This document shows positions 25,780 to 34,635 of a stretch of DNA of 64,000 bases, piece after piece. The DNA is from Nioella aestuarii. GTDB lineage: Bacteria > Pseudomonadota > Alphaproteobacteria > Rhodobacterales > Rhodobacteraceae. Position 1 is the first letter of the stretch; every line of letters begins with the position of its first letter. The stretch is from assembly GCF_050896395.1 (NCBI RefSeq), contig NZ_JBPBBA010000008.1:50772-114771 (forward strand). Reading direction: 5' to 3'. The notes beneath the pieces are model-generated. The model had not been told where the DNA came from, made no database searches, and saw only the letters and a list, made by a program, of their open reading frames with translations. The translations under genes and the position numbers were made by a program.

Positions 25780-26932
25780 CGCGTTCGGCCCGCAATGCCG
25801 CAACCTTGCCTGCCACCCAGTCGTGGAACAGATGCGTCGGCCCGTCCATCGCGGGCGAGAAGCGGCCACCGTCGAAACCGGGCGCGCTGCGGCCCCTTTG
25901 CATACCCTCGACCACGAAGACATCCTCGACGAAAACCTCTTTCCAAAGCTTCGCATTCCGGCCGCGCATCTCGTCCGTGGTGTTGGGGATCGCATAGTAG
26001 AGATGGACGTGTTCGCGCGTCTGCATGTGGCTGACGGGTTCCAGCACGATGGCAAAGGAATGGTCGCGCTGCGCGCCGAGCAGAACGTTGGGATAGAGCG
26101 CGATATATTCCGCGCCGGTGTCCCAGAACTCCGGCAGGCCGTCGAAATCGGGGAAAACCTCGCCGTTTTCGCCTTTCAGCTGCCGGTAGACATAGCTGCC
26201 CTGACCGGAAAACTGGCCCTTTTCCTCGATATGGTAGTGGTCTTCCAGCCGGGAATAGCTGTTCAGGCCCGGATGAACCCAAGGCAGGTGATAGCTCTCG
26301 CAGTAATTCTCGACCGCCAGCTTCCAGTTGGTTTTGACGTCGAGCGTAAAGCTGCTGTCTGCCCCGCCATGGTAGAGCGGCTTTTCCACGTCCTTCCAGC
26401 GTTCCAGAACCGTGGCGTGCACCTCCTCGAACGGGGCGGCGTCGCCCGACAGGTTGACGAAGATCACGTCACGCCAGACATGGCTGCGCACCTCGATGAG
26501 GCCGAGATCGGATTTGTCCATACGAGGGTGGCTGTTCTGGCCGGGGCCGCCCACATGCGGGGTGGACACAAGCCGACCGTCCTTGGAATAGCACCAGCTG
26601 TGATAGGGGCAACGGATCGCGCCTTCGATCTTGCGGGGTTCTTCAACCAGGATCATGCCCCGGTGGCGGCAGATGTTTTCAAACACGCGCAGAGTGCCGT
26701 CCTTGTCGCGCACCAACAGCAGCGGCTGGCCCAGGAACTCGATCGGTTTGCAGTCGGATGGTTCGGGCACATCGGCGCCAACGGCCAGCCCGGCCCAGGT
26801 CCGGCGCAGCACAGCCTCATTTTCCTCGGCGATGGTGGCAGGGTCGGTGTAGTGGCTGTTGGGCAGGCCGCGCGCGGATTCGATGGGTGCGCGTACCGCA
26901 TCCAACACGTTCAGGTCTCGATCTTTTGGCAT
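25769..26932 (-). CDS. Rieske non-heme iron oxygenase, alpha subunit
   Basis: A 387-residue ring-hydroxylase-type oxygenase. The [2Fe-2S] Rieske ligands are Cys88, His90, Cys108 and His111 (ENICRHRGMILVEE and IRCPYHSWCY). The mononuclear iron site begins at NWKLAVENYCESYHLPWVHP, with His215 and His220; a distal Asp completes the triad. Such enzymes oxidise aromatic rings or demethylate quaternary amines such as glycine betaine, stachydrine or carnitine; the compact size and motif spacing fit the latter group somewhat better, but this is inference. GGGAGGG precedes the ATG. No reductase is adjacent. Confidence 0.88.
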   Translation of the reverse strand: MPKDRDLNVLDAVRAPIESARGLPNSHYTDPATIAEENEAVLRRTWAGLAVGADVPEPSDCKPIEFLGQPLLLVRDKDGTLRVFENICRHRGMILVEEPRKIEGAIRCPYHSWCYSKDGRLVSTPHVGGPGQNSHPRMDKSDLGLIEVRSHVWRDVIFVNLSGDAAPFEEVHATVLERWKDVEKPLYHGGADSSFTLDVKTNWKLAVENYCESYHLPWVHPGLNSYSRLEDHYHIEEKGQFSGQGSYVYRQLKGENGEVFPDFDGLPEFWDTGAEYIALYPNVLLGAQRDHSFAIVLEPVSHMQTREHVHLYYAIPNTTDEMRGRNAKLWKEVFVEDVFVVEGMQRGRSAPGFDGGRFSPAMDGPTHLFHDWVAGKVAALRAERDAE

Positions 26933-27053
26933 CCTATCCCTCCCGGTTGGACGTCGCTTGTTTGAAAAAGCGATAGGGGATGACCCATCAAGGGTCTTGC
27001 CCGTGCGCGACAGCGAGATGACGGAAATTGACACAGGTGTCGGGTTTGCTTCA

Positions 27054-27575
27054 TCACTCGATAAGGAAAGTGACGGGCGTACCGGCTGGCAGGTCCAATA
27101 TGGTGCGCAGCGCCATTCGGGCGCGCGACAGCCGAGAGGTGACGGTGCCCTCCGCCAATCCGGTGCGCGCCGCGATTTGTGCATAGGACAGCCCCTCGAT
27201 GGCGCGCATACGGATCAGGTCGGCCTGATCGGCGGGCAGCTTGTCCAGCGCGGCCAGCGCATCAACACAGGCCAGCCGGGCGGGCAGGGTGCTGCTTCCA
27301 ACGGGATCGGGCAGATTCTCGTCGATTTCCGCATCGGGAAGGGACGACCGGCGGTCGCGCAGCCGGTTGCGCAGGGCGGAAAACGCATAGGCACGCAGAT
27401 CGTCGATCGGGGGCTCTACCGGGTCGATCATCCGCGTCCACAGCCGCAGCACGATATCCTGCACCACATCTTCGGCGGCGGCTCGGTCGCGCAACAGGTA
27501 GCGGGCCAGGCGCAGCAGGTCTGGCAGAAGGGCCTGCAACTGGCTTGCCGCAGCTGTTGGAATGGGCCGTGTCAT
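27054..27575 (-). CDS. ECF-type sigma factor
   Basis: A 173-residue sigma-70 family factor with only regions 2 and 4. Region 2 is LLRLARYLLRDRAAAEDVVQ followed by DIVLRLWTR. Region 4 is LPADQADLIRMRAIEGLSYA then QIAARTGLAEGTVTSRLSRA. Length and layout fit the extracytoplasmic-function group. No anti-sigma gene is next to it, but an exported EF-hand protein is encoded divergently. I use the ATG at 27575; a TTG at 27611 would add 12 residues. Neither has a good ribosome site. Confidence 0.85.
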   Translation of the reverse strand: MTRPIPTAAASQLQALLPDLLRLARYLLRDRAAAEDVVQDIVLRLWTRMIDPVEPPIDDLRAYAFSALRNRLRDRRSSLPDAEIDENLPDPVGSSTLPARLACVDALAALDKLPADQADLIRMRAIEGLSYAQIAARTGLAEGTVTSRLSRARMALRTILDLPAGTPVTFLIE

Positions 27576-27752
27576 GGCGAAAGGGAAGGGGTGCTTTTCG
27601 CATACGCGCAATCACGGTCTTTGGTCGGGCGGTATTCGGGCTTCTCTCTGCCGCAGGTCGGCGGGCTTTCGCGAGCAGGCGTTCCCCAAGGCGGCTTGTT
27701 GCGCAGCCATGGGGTGGTTTTAGGCCGTCAGCCGCGCATGACAGTCGCCTGT

Positions 27753-27777
27753 GGAAGGAAGCTGATGCCCATCCGTC
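27753..27777 (+). promoter_or_regulatory. possible ECF-type promoter for the EF-hand gene
   Basis: GGAAG and CGTC lie 16 bases apart, about 70 bases before the EF-hand start. GGAA at -35 and CGTC at -10 are typical of many ECF promoters, but both words are short and GC-rich. Offered because the ECF sigma gene is divergent from this spot. Confidence 0.3.
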
Positions 27778-27846
27778 CTGTTCTTATGAGGTGCGGGTCC
27801 AGGCCTGTCCTCGCAAACCAGAACAGCTTGCGAAGGAGAAAGAGAC

Positions 27847-28119
27847 ATGAATTTCACCCATATCCTGCAACGAGGGATCACCGGCATCATGGGCGCATCC
27901 CTGGCCGGAGCCGCGCTGTTGGTGGCGGCACTGGCGGCCCAGGGGGCGCCAATGGACGCAGACGGAGACGGGCTTGTGACCCTGGAGGAACTTCAGGCAT
28001 CGATACCAGAGGCTACGGAAGAGCTGTTTATGACGATGGATATCGATGACAGCGGGGCGCTTGACCTTGCCGAAGTCACCCGAGGCATAGACATGGGCCT
28101 GTTGCCCGAAGACGCCTGA
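27847..28119 (+). CDS. exported or membrane-anchored EF-hand protein
   Basis: A 90-residue protein. Residues 10-33 are a hydrophobic signal or anchor (ITGIMGASLAGAALLVAALA). Two EF-hand loops follow: DADGDGLVTLEE (about 37-48) and DIDDSGALDLAE (about 65-76). Both keep Asp at positions 1, 3 and 5 and Glu at 12, so calcium binding is likely. AAGGAG lies nine bases before the ATG. The gene is divergent from an ECF sigma factor, so it may be a target or part of the sensing. Confidence 0.8.
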   Translation: MNFTHILQRGITGIMGASLAGAALLVAALAAQGAPMDADGDGLVTLEELQASIPEATEELFMTMDIDDSGALDLAEVTRGIDMGLLPEDA

Positions 28120-28195
28120 GGGGTGCAGCCCGCGGCGGCAGCCGTCCGGCGGACGGGGTGCGAATAGCTGGAAGGCGGGACAGCCGTCACGACAA

Positions 28196-28224
28196 GGGGG
28201 CGTCAGAGATGATCTGACGCCCCC
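28196..28224. terminator. strong hairpin between EF-hand gene and ilvN
   Basis: A perfect 12-base stem (GGGGGCGTCAGA / TCTGACGCCCCC) with a five-base loop lies between two converging genes, 22 bases from the ilvN stop. T-runs are weak on both sides, but position and strength suggest a shared terminator. Confidence 0.65.
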
Positions 28225-28245
28225 GATCTTGTGTGTACTGAAATC

Positions 28246-28806
28246 TCAGAGACCGCGCGCCATCGCCGCGACACCGGTGCGCGCCATGCGGACTTCACCC
28301 AAGGGGCGCATGAGCTCTGCAAAGGCGTCAATCTTCTCCGGTGTGCCGGTCATTTCGAAGATGAAGCTTTGCAGGGTGCTGTCCACAACATTGGCGCGGA
28401 AGATTTCGGCGATGCGCAGGCTTTCCACGCGGGAATCCCCTTTTGCAAACACCTTGATCAGCGCCAGTTCACGGCTGACATGGGGGCCTTCGACGGTCAG
28501 GTCTGCGACCTCGTGCACGGGCACCATGCGTTCCAGCTGCATCTTGATTTGGTGAATCACCTGCGGCGTGCCTGAAGTGACGATGGTGATGCGGCTGCGG
28601 TGGCCTGTGTGATCCACCTCGGCGACGGTCAGGCTTTCGATGTTGTAGCCACGGCCCGAGAAGAGCCCGATGACACGCGCCAGCACGCCCGGTTCGTTTT
28701 CGACCAGAATGGCCAGCGTATGGGATTCCACGACATCTGACAGATGGCTGCGAAGGTCATAGGCAGAGTGGCTGGAAGAGCCTTGTTCGATATTGAGCGG
28801 GGACAT
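28246..28806 (-). CDS. ilvN: acetolactate synthase small (regulatory) subunit
   Basis: A 186-residue regulatory subunit. An N-terminal ACT domain (HTLAILVENEPGVLARVIGL, FSGRGYNIESLTVAEVDHTG) binds valine for feedback inhibition. The C-terminal half (VESLRIAEIFRANVVDSTLQ, FIFEMTGTPEKIDAFAELMR) completes the IlvN/IlvH fold. It activates IlvB and confers valine sensitivity. It lies downstream of ilvB but is separated from it by a GT87 gene; 24 bases precede it. It is thus probably under the attenuator upstream of ilvB. Confidence 0.96.
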   Translation of the reverse strand: MSPLNIEQGSSSHSAYDLRSHLSDVVESHTLAILVENEPGVLARVIGLFSGRGYNIESLTVAEVDHTGHRSRITIVTSGTPQVIHQIKMQLERMVPVHEVADLTVEGPHVSRELALIKVFAKGDSRVESLRIAEIFRANVVDSTLQSFIFEMTGTPEKIDAFAELMRPLGEVRMARTGVAAMARGL

Positions 28807-28830
28807 GTGGACTTCCTTTCCCGAAAGCAG

Positions 28831-30059
28831 CTAGCGCGCCCTGCGGCGCGTGATGACGGTGGCCAGCGACAGGCCGAACGCGGCCAAGATCACGGGCGAA
28901 ACGAAAAGCCGAACCGGAACCTCGGTGCCGGTCGACAGAAGGTGTAGCAGGATGTAGGGCGCCGCTCCCAAGAGCAGAGCCAACCCGAATGCATAGCCGA
29001 ACCAGCCCGGTCGCAGCGCATCAGCGCGCAGAAACAACAAAAGCGCGGGCGCCAGCAAGGCAGTTTCTCCGTACCAGAGATACGGCGATGAGACGAGCAC
29101 AGCGGTCAGCAGGGTAGCGCCTTTCAGGTCCGGTCCGATCAGGGGGGACGACCAGGCCAGCCACACAGTGATGGCGGCGACGATCACCAGCAGCCATTGC
29201 AGCCCAAGCGCTGAGGGCTCTGCCAGGCCAAGTGCAATCAGGAAGGAATAGGCGCTGACCATGAAGCCGCCTTCAGCGATTCGGCTGCGCACCACGTCCA
29301 TATGGGCCTGTGCGGCGTCAAGCATGGCGGGCCAGTAGGCTAATCCGAAGGCAAATGTTGCAAGCGCCGCAAAGACCAGGGTTGCGGAAACGGCAGCACC
29401 GATTGTTTTCCACTGGCGTCCGGCGACCAAGGCGATGGCCAGCATCACCCCCAATTGCGGCTTGATCGTAAGCAGCCCGCAAACGACCCCGGCCAGCACC
29501 GGCCACCCCGCCTGCAACGCGGCAAGAACCGTCACCAGACCGGCGGCCCAAAGGACCGATACCTGCCCCAGAAGCAGCGCGGGCAACATGGCCGGGGCAA
29601 GCGCGATGGCCGCCCATAGCCCCCGATGCCCGGCCGCCAGCGGACGGATCGCCAAAAGAATGGCGAGAAGCGACATTGCCGTGAACACAAGCCACGCGGC
29701 AAAGAATGACAAATGCCCAAGTGGCAGCAGGATCAGCAGAAAGGTCGGGGGATAGACCCATGGCAGCCAGTCATCGCCGGCGATGCCGTGGATCTCGGTC
29801 AATCGGGCCGGGTCGAACGCGGCCAACGGCTCGCCTGACACAGCCAGCCGCGCGGCGGCCCAAAACACGCGGAAATCCACGTCGAAACTGGCAGCCCCGC
29901 CGGACAGAAACAGCTGCCGGACGAAAAACAGCCAAATGGCAAGCAGCAGGAGTGTCGAGCCCGCAGACAACACCCCTATCCGAAGGCCAAAACGGCCTTC
30001 GAACAGAGCCAGACGGGGAAGTGACCCGTCTGAGCGTGCAGTCTGCGATGCCCCGGTCA

Positions 30060-30060
<1 letters not shown>
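28831..30060 (-). CDS. GT87-like (DUF2029) polytopic membrane glycosyltransferase
   Basis: A 409-residue protein with about ten membrane spans. The acidic first loop FDVDFRVFWAAARLAVSGEP and the region DDWLPWVYPPTFLLILLPLG match the GT87/DUF2029 group, in which an aspartate in the first loop is thought catalytic and lipid-linked mannose is the usual donor in actinobacteria. The donor here is unknown. Its ATG overlaps the ilvB stop (TGATG), and ilvN follows after 24 bases, so the gene sits inside the ilvB-ilvN operon. The TTG/GTG one codon upstream is less likely. Confidence 0.8.
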
Positions 30061-31811
<1,751 letters not shown>

Positions 31812-31875
31812 TGCTCTTGCTCCTTCCAGCAGTTGCCCCTCATGGGCTGTCCTTGGTCAAATCTGTCACTGTCGC

Positions 31876-31903
31876 AAAAAAAAGCCCCCGGTCTAACGGG
31901 GGC
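31876..31903 (-). terminator. intrinsic terminator (attenuator) in the ilvB leader
   Basis: On the minus strand GCCCCCG and CGGGGGC form a seven-base GC stem with a six-base loop, followed at once by eight T residues. It lies 65 bases before the ilvB start and 26 bases after the leader peptide stop. It matches the terminator of a classic attenuator. Confidence 0.9.
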
Positions 31904-31944
31904 GCATGGGATACCGATATGGTTGTCGTCACCGACCCATGCGC
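31902..31944 (-). other. antiterminator stem in the ilvB leader
   Basis: GCGCATGGG (31936-31944 complement) pairs perfectly with CCCATGCGC (31902-31910 complement) over nine bases, and after one mismatch two more G-C pairs can form. The distal arm takes up the first five bases of the terminator's 5' arm, so the two structures exclude each other. The proximal arm lies just 3' of the Ile-Leu-Val-Leu-Val codons. Confidence 0.8.
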
Positions 31945-31976
31945 GCCTTTCCTACAAGTACGAGAATGCTGGGCAT
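31929..31976 (-). CDS. ilvB leader peptide
   Basis: A 15-codon frame, MPSILVLVGKARMGR, with AGAGGAG nine bases before the ATG. Five successive codons specify Ile (ATT), Leu (CTC), Val (GTA), Leu (CTT), Val (GTA). A ribosome stalled there leaves the antiterminator arm free; one that reaches the stop covers it and allows the terminator. The frame and its ribosome site lie in the expected place between promoter and attenuator. The peptide itself probably has no function. Confidence 0.88.
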   Translation of the reverse strand: MPSILVLVGKARMGR

Positions 31977-32340
31977 TCGCGGGCTCCTCTTTGCTGGTGG
32001 CGGCAGCTTATGCATGACTGAAAAACCTCGTCAACCTTGCATGGGCGAAAGAATGTCGCGGAACGGTGTTTTTGAGCAACTTTCTGTCCGGATCGTCGCC
32101 AGACCCGAAGGATGTGGCATTGATGGTGCGGACAGGCCCTGATCGGGCTGGCGCGACCAAGGTGGCATTTGTCGACTTTAGCCGAGGTTTGAGCCCTGCC
32201 GATGACCCCGAAAAGAGAATCACAGGTACCCGCTTAATCGTCGTTCGGGATACGTGTGTATGCGATTGTGTACACTTACTGAGTGTTAGCGCAATCAATT
32301 CGATCAATCTTCTACAGTGACACCCGAAATCAGGGAATTG
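31977..32340. other. long intergenic region between ilvB and dctP
   Basis: About 360 bases without a supported gene. It must hold the ilvB promoter (minus strand, near the leader peptide) and regulatory DNA for the divergent TRAP operon. The part at 32270-32340 is AT-rich. Short open frames here have no ribosome site or recognisable protein. Confidence 0.6.
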
Positions 32341-32355
32341 GTAAAATAATTTTAC
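32341..32355. promoter_or_regulatory. palindromic operator upstream of dctP (GTAAA-N5-TTTAC)
   Basis: GTAAAATAATTTTAC is a perfect palindrome, 127 bases before the dctP start in AT-rich DNA. A further GTAAAA half-site follows at 32365. The same core, GTAAA-N5-TTTAC, occurs twice before the DUF2852 gene (38988-39006, 39046-39066). Confidence 0.5.
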
Positions 32356-32482
32356 AATTTTCTGGTAAAACGGGTCAAATTGGGCTTTGTTGCACCGTGA
32401 GGCTTCGCTAACGTGCCCTCACTAAAAACACTCAACCGCGGCCCGATGGGGGTCGTGGAGATCCAAATGGGGAGGATACCAT

Positions 32483-33565
32483 ATGGACCGTCGTTCTTTT
32501 CTGAGAACGTCCGCTGTCGGCGGCGCTGCTGCTGCTTCGACCGCACTGGCCGCACCGGCATACGCACAGGGCAACCGCACCCTGACGCTCGTCACCACCT
32601 GGGGCCGTGGCCTTGCAGGTGTGCATGACGCTGCTCAGCGCGTTGCAGACACGATCACCGCGATGTCGGATGGCTCTCTGACCATCGACCTGCGTGCAGC
32701 AGGCGAACTGGTTGGCGCATTCGAAGTGTTCGATGCCGTGACCTCTGGTCAGGCCGACATGTATCACGGTGCCGACTACTACTTCGTCAGCCAGCACCCC
32801 GGCTACGCGTTCTACACGGCTGTGCCTTTCGGCATGACCGCACAGGAACTTGTGAACTGGTACTACCACATGGGTGGGCACGAGCTGCATGACGAACTGG
32901 GCCAGATCTTCGGCCTGAAGTCGTTCCTTGCAGGCAACACCGGCGCACAGGCTGGCGGTTGGTTCCGCAACGAAATCAACAGCCCGGAAGATTTCCAGGG
33001 TCTGCGCTTCCGTATGCCCGGCCTCGGCGGTCAGGCGCTCGGCCGCCTCGGCGCATCGGTGCAGAACCTGCCCGGCGGCGAAGTGTACCAGGCGCTGGCA
33101 TCCGGTGCCATCGACGGTACCGAGTGGATCGGCCCCTGGGCGGACCAGTCGGCTGGTTTCCAGGAAATCACCAACATCTACTACACCGCAGGCTTCCACG
33201 AGCCGGGCGCGGGCCTGTCGCTGGCAACCAACCGCGACGTGTTCGACAGCCTGTCTCCCGCGCATCAGAAGATCATCGAGATCGCGGCCGCAGAAGCGCA
33301 CCAGTGGAACCTCTCGCAGTTCCTGTCGAACAACGGTGCCGCCCTGCAGCAGCTGGTTGCCGGTGGTGTTCAGGTCCGCGAATTCCCGGACTCCGTCTGG
33401 GATGCATTCGGTGCCGCCGCTCAGGAAGTGCTGGACGAAAACATGGGCGACGAGCTGTTCGCACGCATCCGCAACAGCGCGATGGAATCCATGTCGTCCT
33501 CGTCCAGCTGGCTGACTGCATCGGAAGGTGCGTACCGCACGCAGCGTGACCGCGTTCTCGGCTAA
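32483..33565 (+). CDS. TRAP transporter substrate-binding protein, TakP-like
   Basis: A 360-residue periplasmic binding protein of the DctP family. The N-terminus is a Tat signal (DRRSFLRTSAVGGAAAASTA, cut near AYA-QG). NTGAQAGGWFRNEINSPEDF, LRFRMPGLGGQALGRLGASV, GGEVYQALASGAIDGTEWIG and FHEPGAGLSLATNRDVF match TakP of Rhodobacter, which binds pyruvate and other 2-oxo acids; the arginine in the FR-M-P segment contacts the carboxylate. It precedes dctQ and dctM. GGGGAGG lies before the ATG. A 2-oxo acid substrate is inference from the subfamily. Confidence 0.92.
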   Translation: MDRRSFLRTSAVGGAAAASTALAAPAYAQGNRTLTLVTTWGRGLAGVHDAAQRVADTITAMSDGSLTIDLRAAGELVGAFEVFDAVTSGQADMYHGADYYFVSQHPGYAFYTAVPFGMTAQELVNWYYHMGGHELHDELGQIFGLKSFLAGNTGAQAGGWFRNEINSPEDFQGLRFRMPGLGGQALGRLGASVQNLPGGEVYQALASGAIDGTEWIGPWADQSAGFQEITNIYYTAGFHEPGAGLSLATNRDVFDSLSPAHQKIIEIAAAEAHQWNLSQFLSNNGAALQQLVAGGVQVREFPDSVWDAFGAAAQEVLDENMGDELFARIRNSAMESMSSSSSWLTASEGAYRTQRDRVLG

Positions 33566-33592
33566 GGGCTGATTGCGCTTTAACAATCCGGC

Positions 33593-33621
33593 CCGCCCCT
33601 CGACTCAAATCCGGGGGGCGG
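33593..33621 (+). other. stem-loop between dctP and dctQ
   Basis: CCGCCCC and GGGGCGG can pair around a 15-base loop, 27 bases after the dctP stop and without a T-run. It may protect the dctP message end and so favour binding protein over permease, as in many transporter operons; this is inference. Confidence 0.4.
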
Positions 33622-33688
33622 TGCCACAGGTGACGGTCGGATACGCCAACATGACCAGAGCGGCGACCGAAACGGGGGAGCATTCCAC

Positions 33689-34621
33689 ATGTTCGATGGC
33701 ATTCTCTGGGCACTGGAGAATATCGCCATGTCTTTCTACAACCTGGGCTATGCGATAACGCATCCCGGCGAGTGGCTGGCATGGCTTGGCGGATGGGCGC
33801 ATGCCGAAGGAGAGCGTGCGTTGGAGATCAAACAGTCTCTGTCGCGCTTCATTTATTATGGCGGCTCGGTCGAGTTCTTCTTCGTGATCTTCACGATGTT
33901 CCTCGTTCTAACGGTCATCGGATTTTGGAAGCGCCAGTTCCTGTGGGGGCTCGTGCGCGGCCTTGAAGGTCTGGCGAACGGGGTCGGCCGCTTCTTTGCC
34001 TGGGCCGGTTTGATCATGGTTTTGCAGCAGATCATGATTGTCTTTCTGCAACGGATCTTCCGCGTCGCTGAAATTTCCATCGGGCCCATGGGGCTTGGGT
34101 TCACCCAGGATCTCAGCTGGTTCTCGGAGGAACTGAAACTCTACAACGCGATGATCGTGGCGCTTTGTGTGACCTACACCTTCGTGCAGGGCGGCCATGT
34201 GCGGGTGGATCTTATCTATTCCGCGGTCAGCCACCGCACCAAGCGGATCATCGACATGTGTGGGTCGATCCTGTTCATGATGCCCGCGACCGTGCTGACC
34301 TGGATGTATGCCTGGTACTTCCTTTGGCGCCATCTGGTGACGCCGAACCCGAACGCCTCGGCCGATCTTGACCGGCTGCTGATGCAGGCACGGGCGCTGC
34401 GCTGGAACGTGGAAACAATCGGGTTCAGCCCCAATGGCTTCAATGCCTACTTCCTGTTCAAAGTCCTGCTGGTCGCCTATTGCGGACTGGTATTCATTCA
34501 GGCGATGGCCTTCTTCTGGCGGTCCTTCCTGGAATGGGCCGAGGGTGAGGAAAGCGCTGGCCGCTATCTGGACAAAGACTCGCTCGGCGAGGGCGAAGAA
34601 GCCTACGAAGGCACTCATTAA
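33689..34621 (+). CDS. TRAP transporter small permease (DctQ)
   Basis: A 310-residue membrane protein, long for DctQ (usually 160-230). An N-terminal extension of about 90 residues precedes the core spans. The core shows FFFVIFTMFLVLTVIGFWKR, FAWAGLIMVLQQIMIVFLQR, VDLIYSAVSHRTKRIIDMCG and MMPATVLTWMYAWYFLWRHL. The HVRVDLIY motif is characteristic of DctQ. DctQ links the binding protein to the large permease in the inner membrane. It follows dctP by 123 bases and precedes dctM by 14. Confidence 0.9.
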   Translation: MFDGILWALENIAMSFYNLGYAITHPGEWLAWLGGWAHAEGERALEIKQSLSRFIYYGGSVEFFFVIFTMFLVLTVIGFWKRQFLWGLVRGLEGLANGVGRFFAWAGLIMVLQQIMIVFLQRIFRVAEISIGPMGLGFTQDLSWFSEELKLYNAMIVALCVTYTFVQGGHVRVDLIYSAVSHRTKRIIDMCGSILFMMPATVLTWMYAWYFLWRHLVTPNPNASADLDRLLMQARALRWNVETIGFSPNGFNAYFLFKVLLVAYCGLVFIQAMAFFWRSFLEWAEGEESAGRYLDKDSLGEGEEAYEGTH

Positions 34622-34635
34622 GGGGACTGGGATCA

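Noticed and set aside
27030..27041. GACAC-AG-GTGTC palindrome between the sigma gene and the Rieske gene
   Set aside because: Five-base arms in one place only; too weak to call an operator.
32066..32320. 84-codon open frame between ilvB and dctP
   Set aside because: No ribosome site, no recognisable domain; lies in regulatory DNA and has atypical composition.
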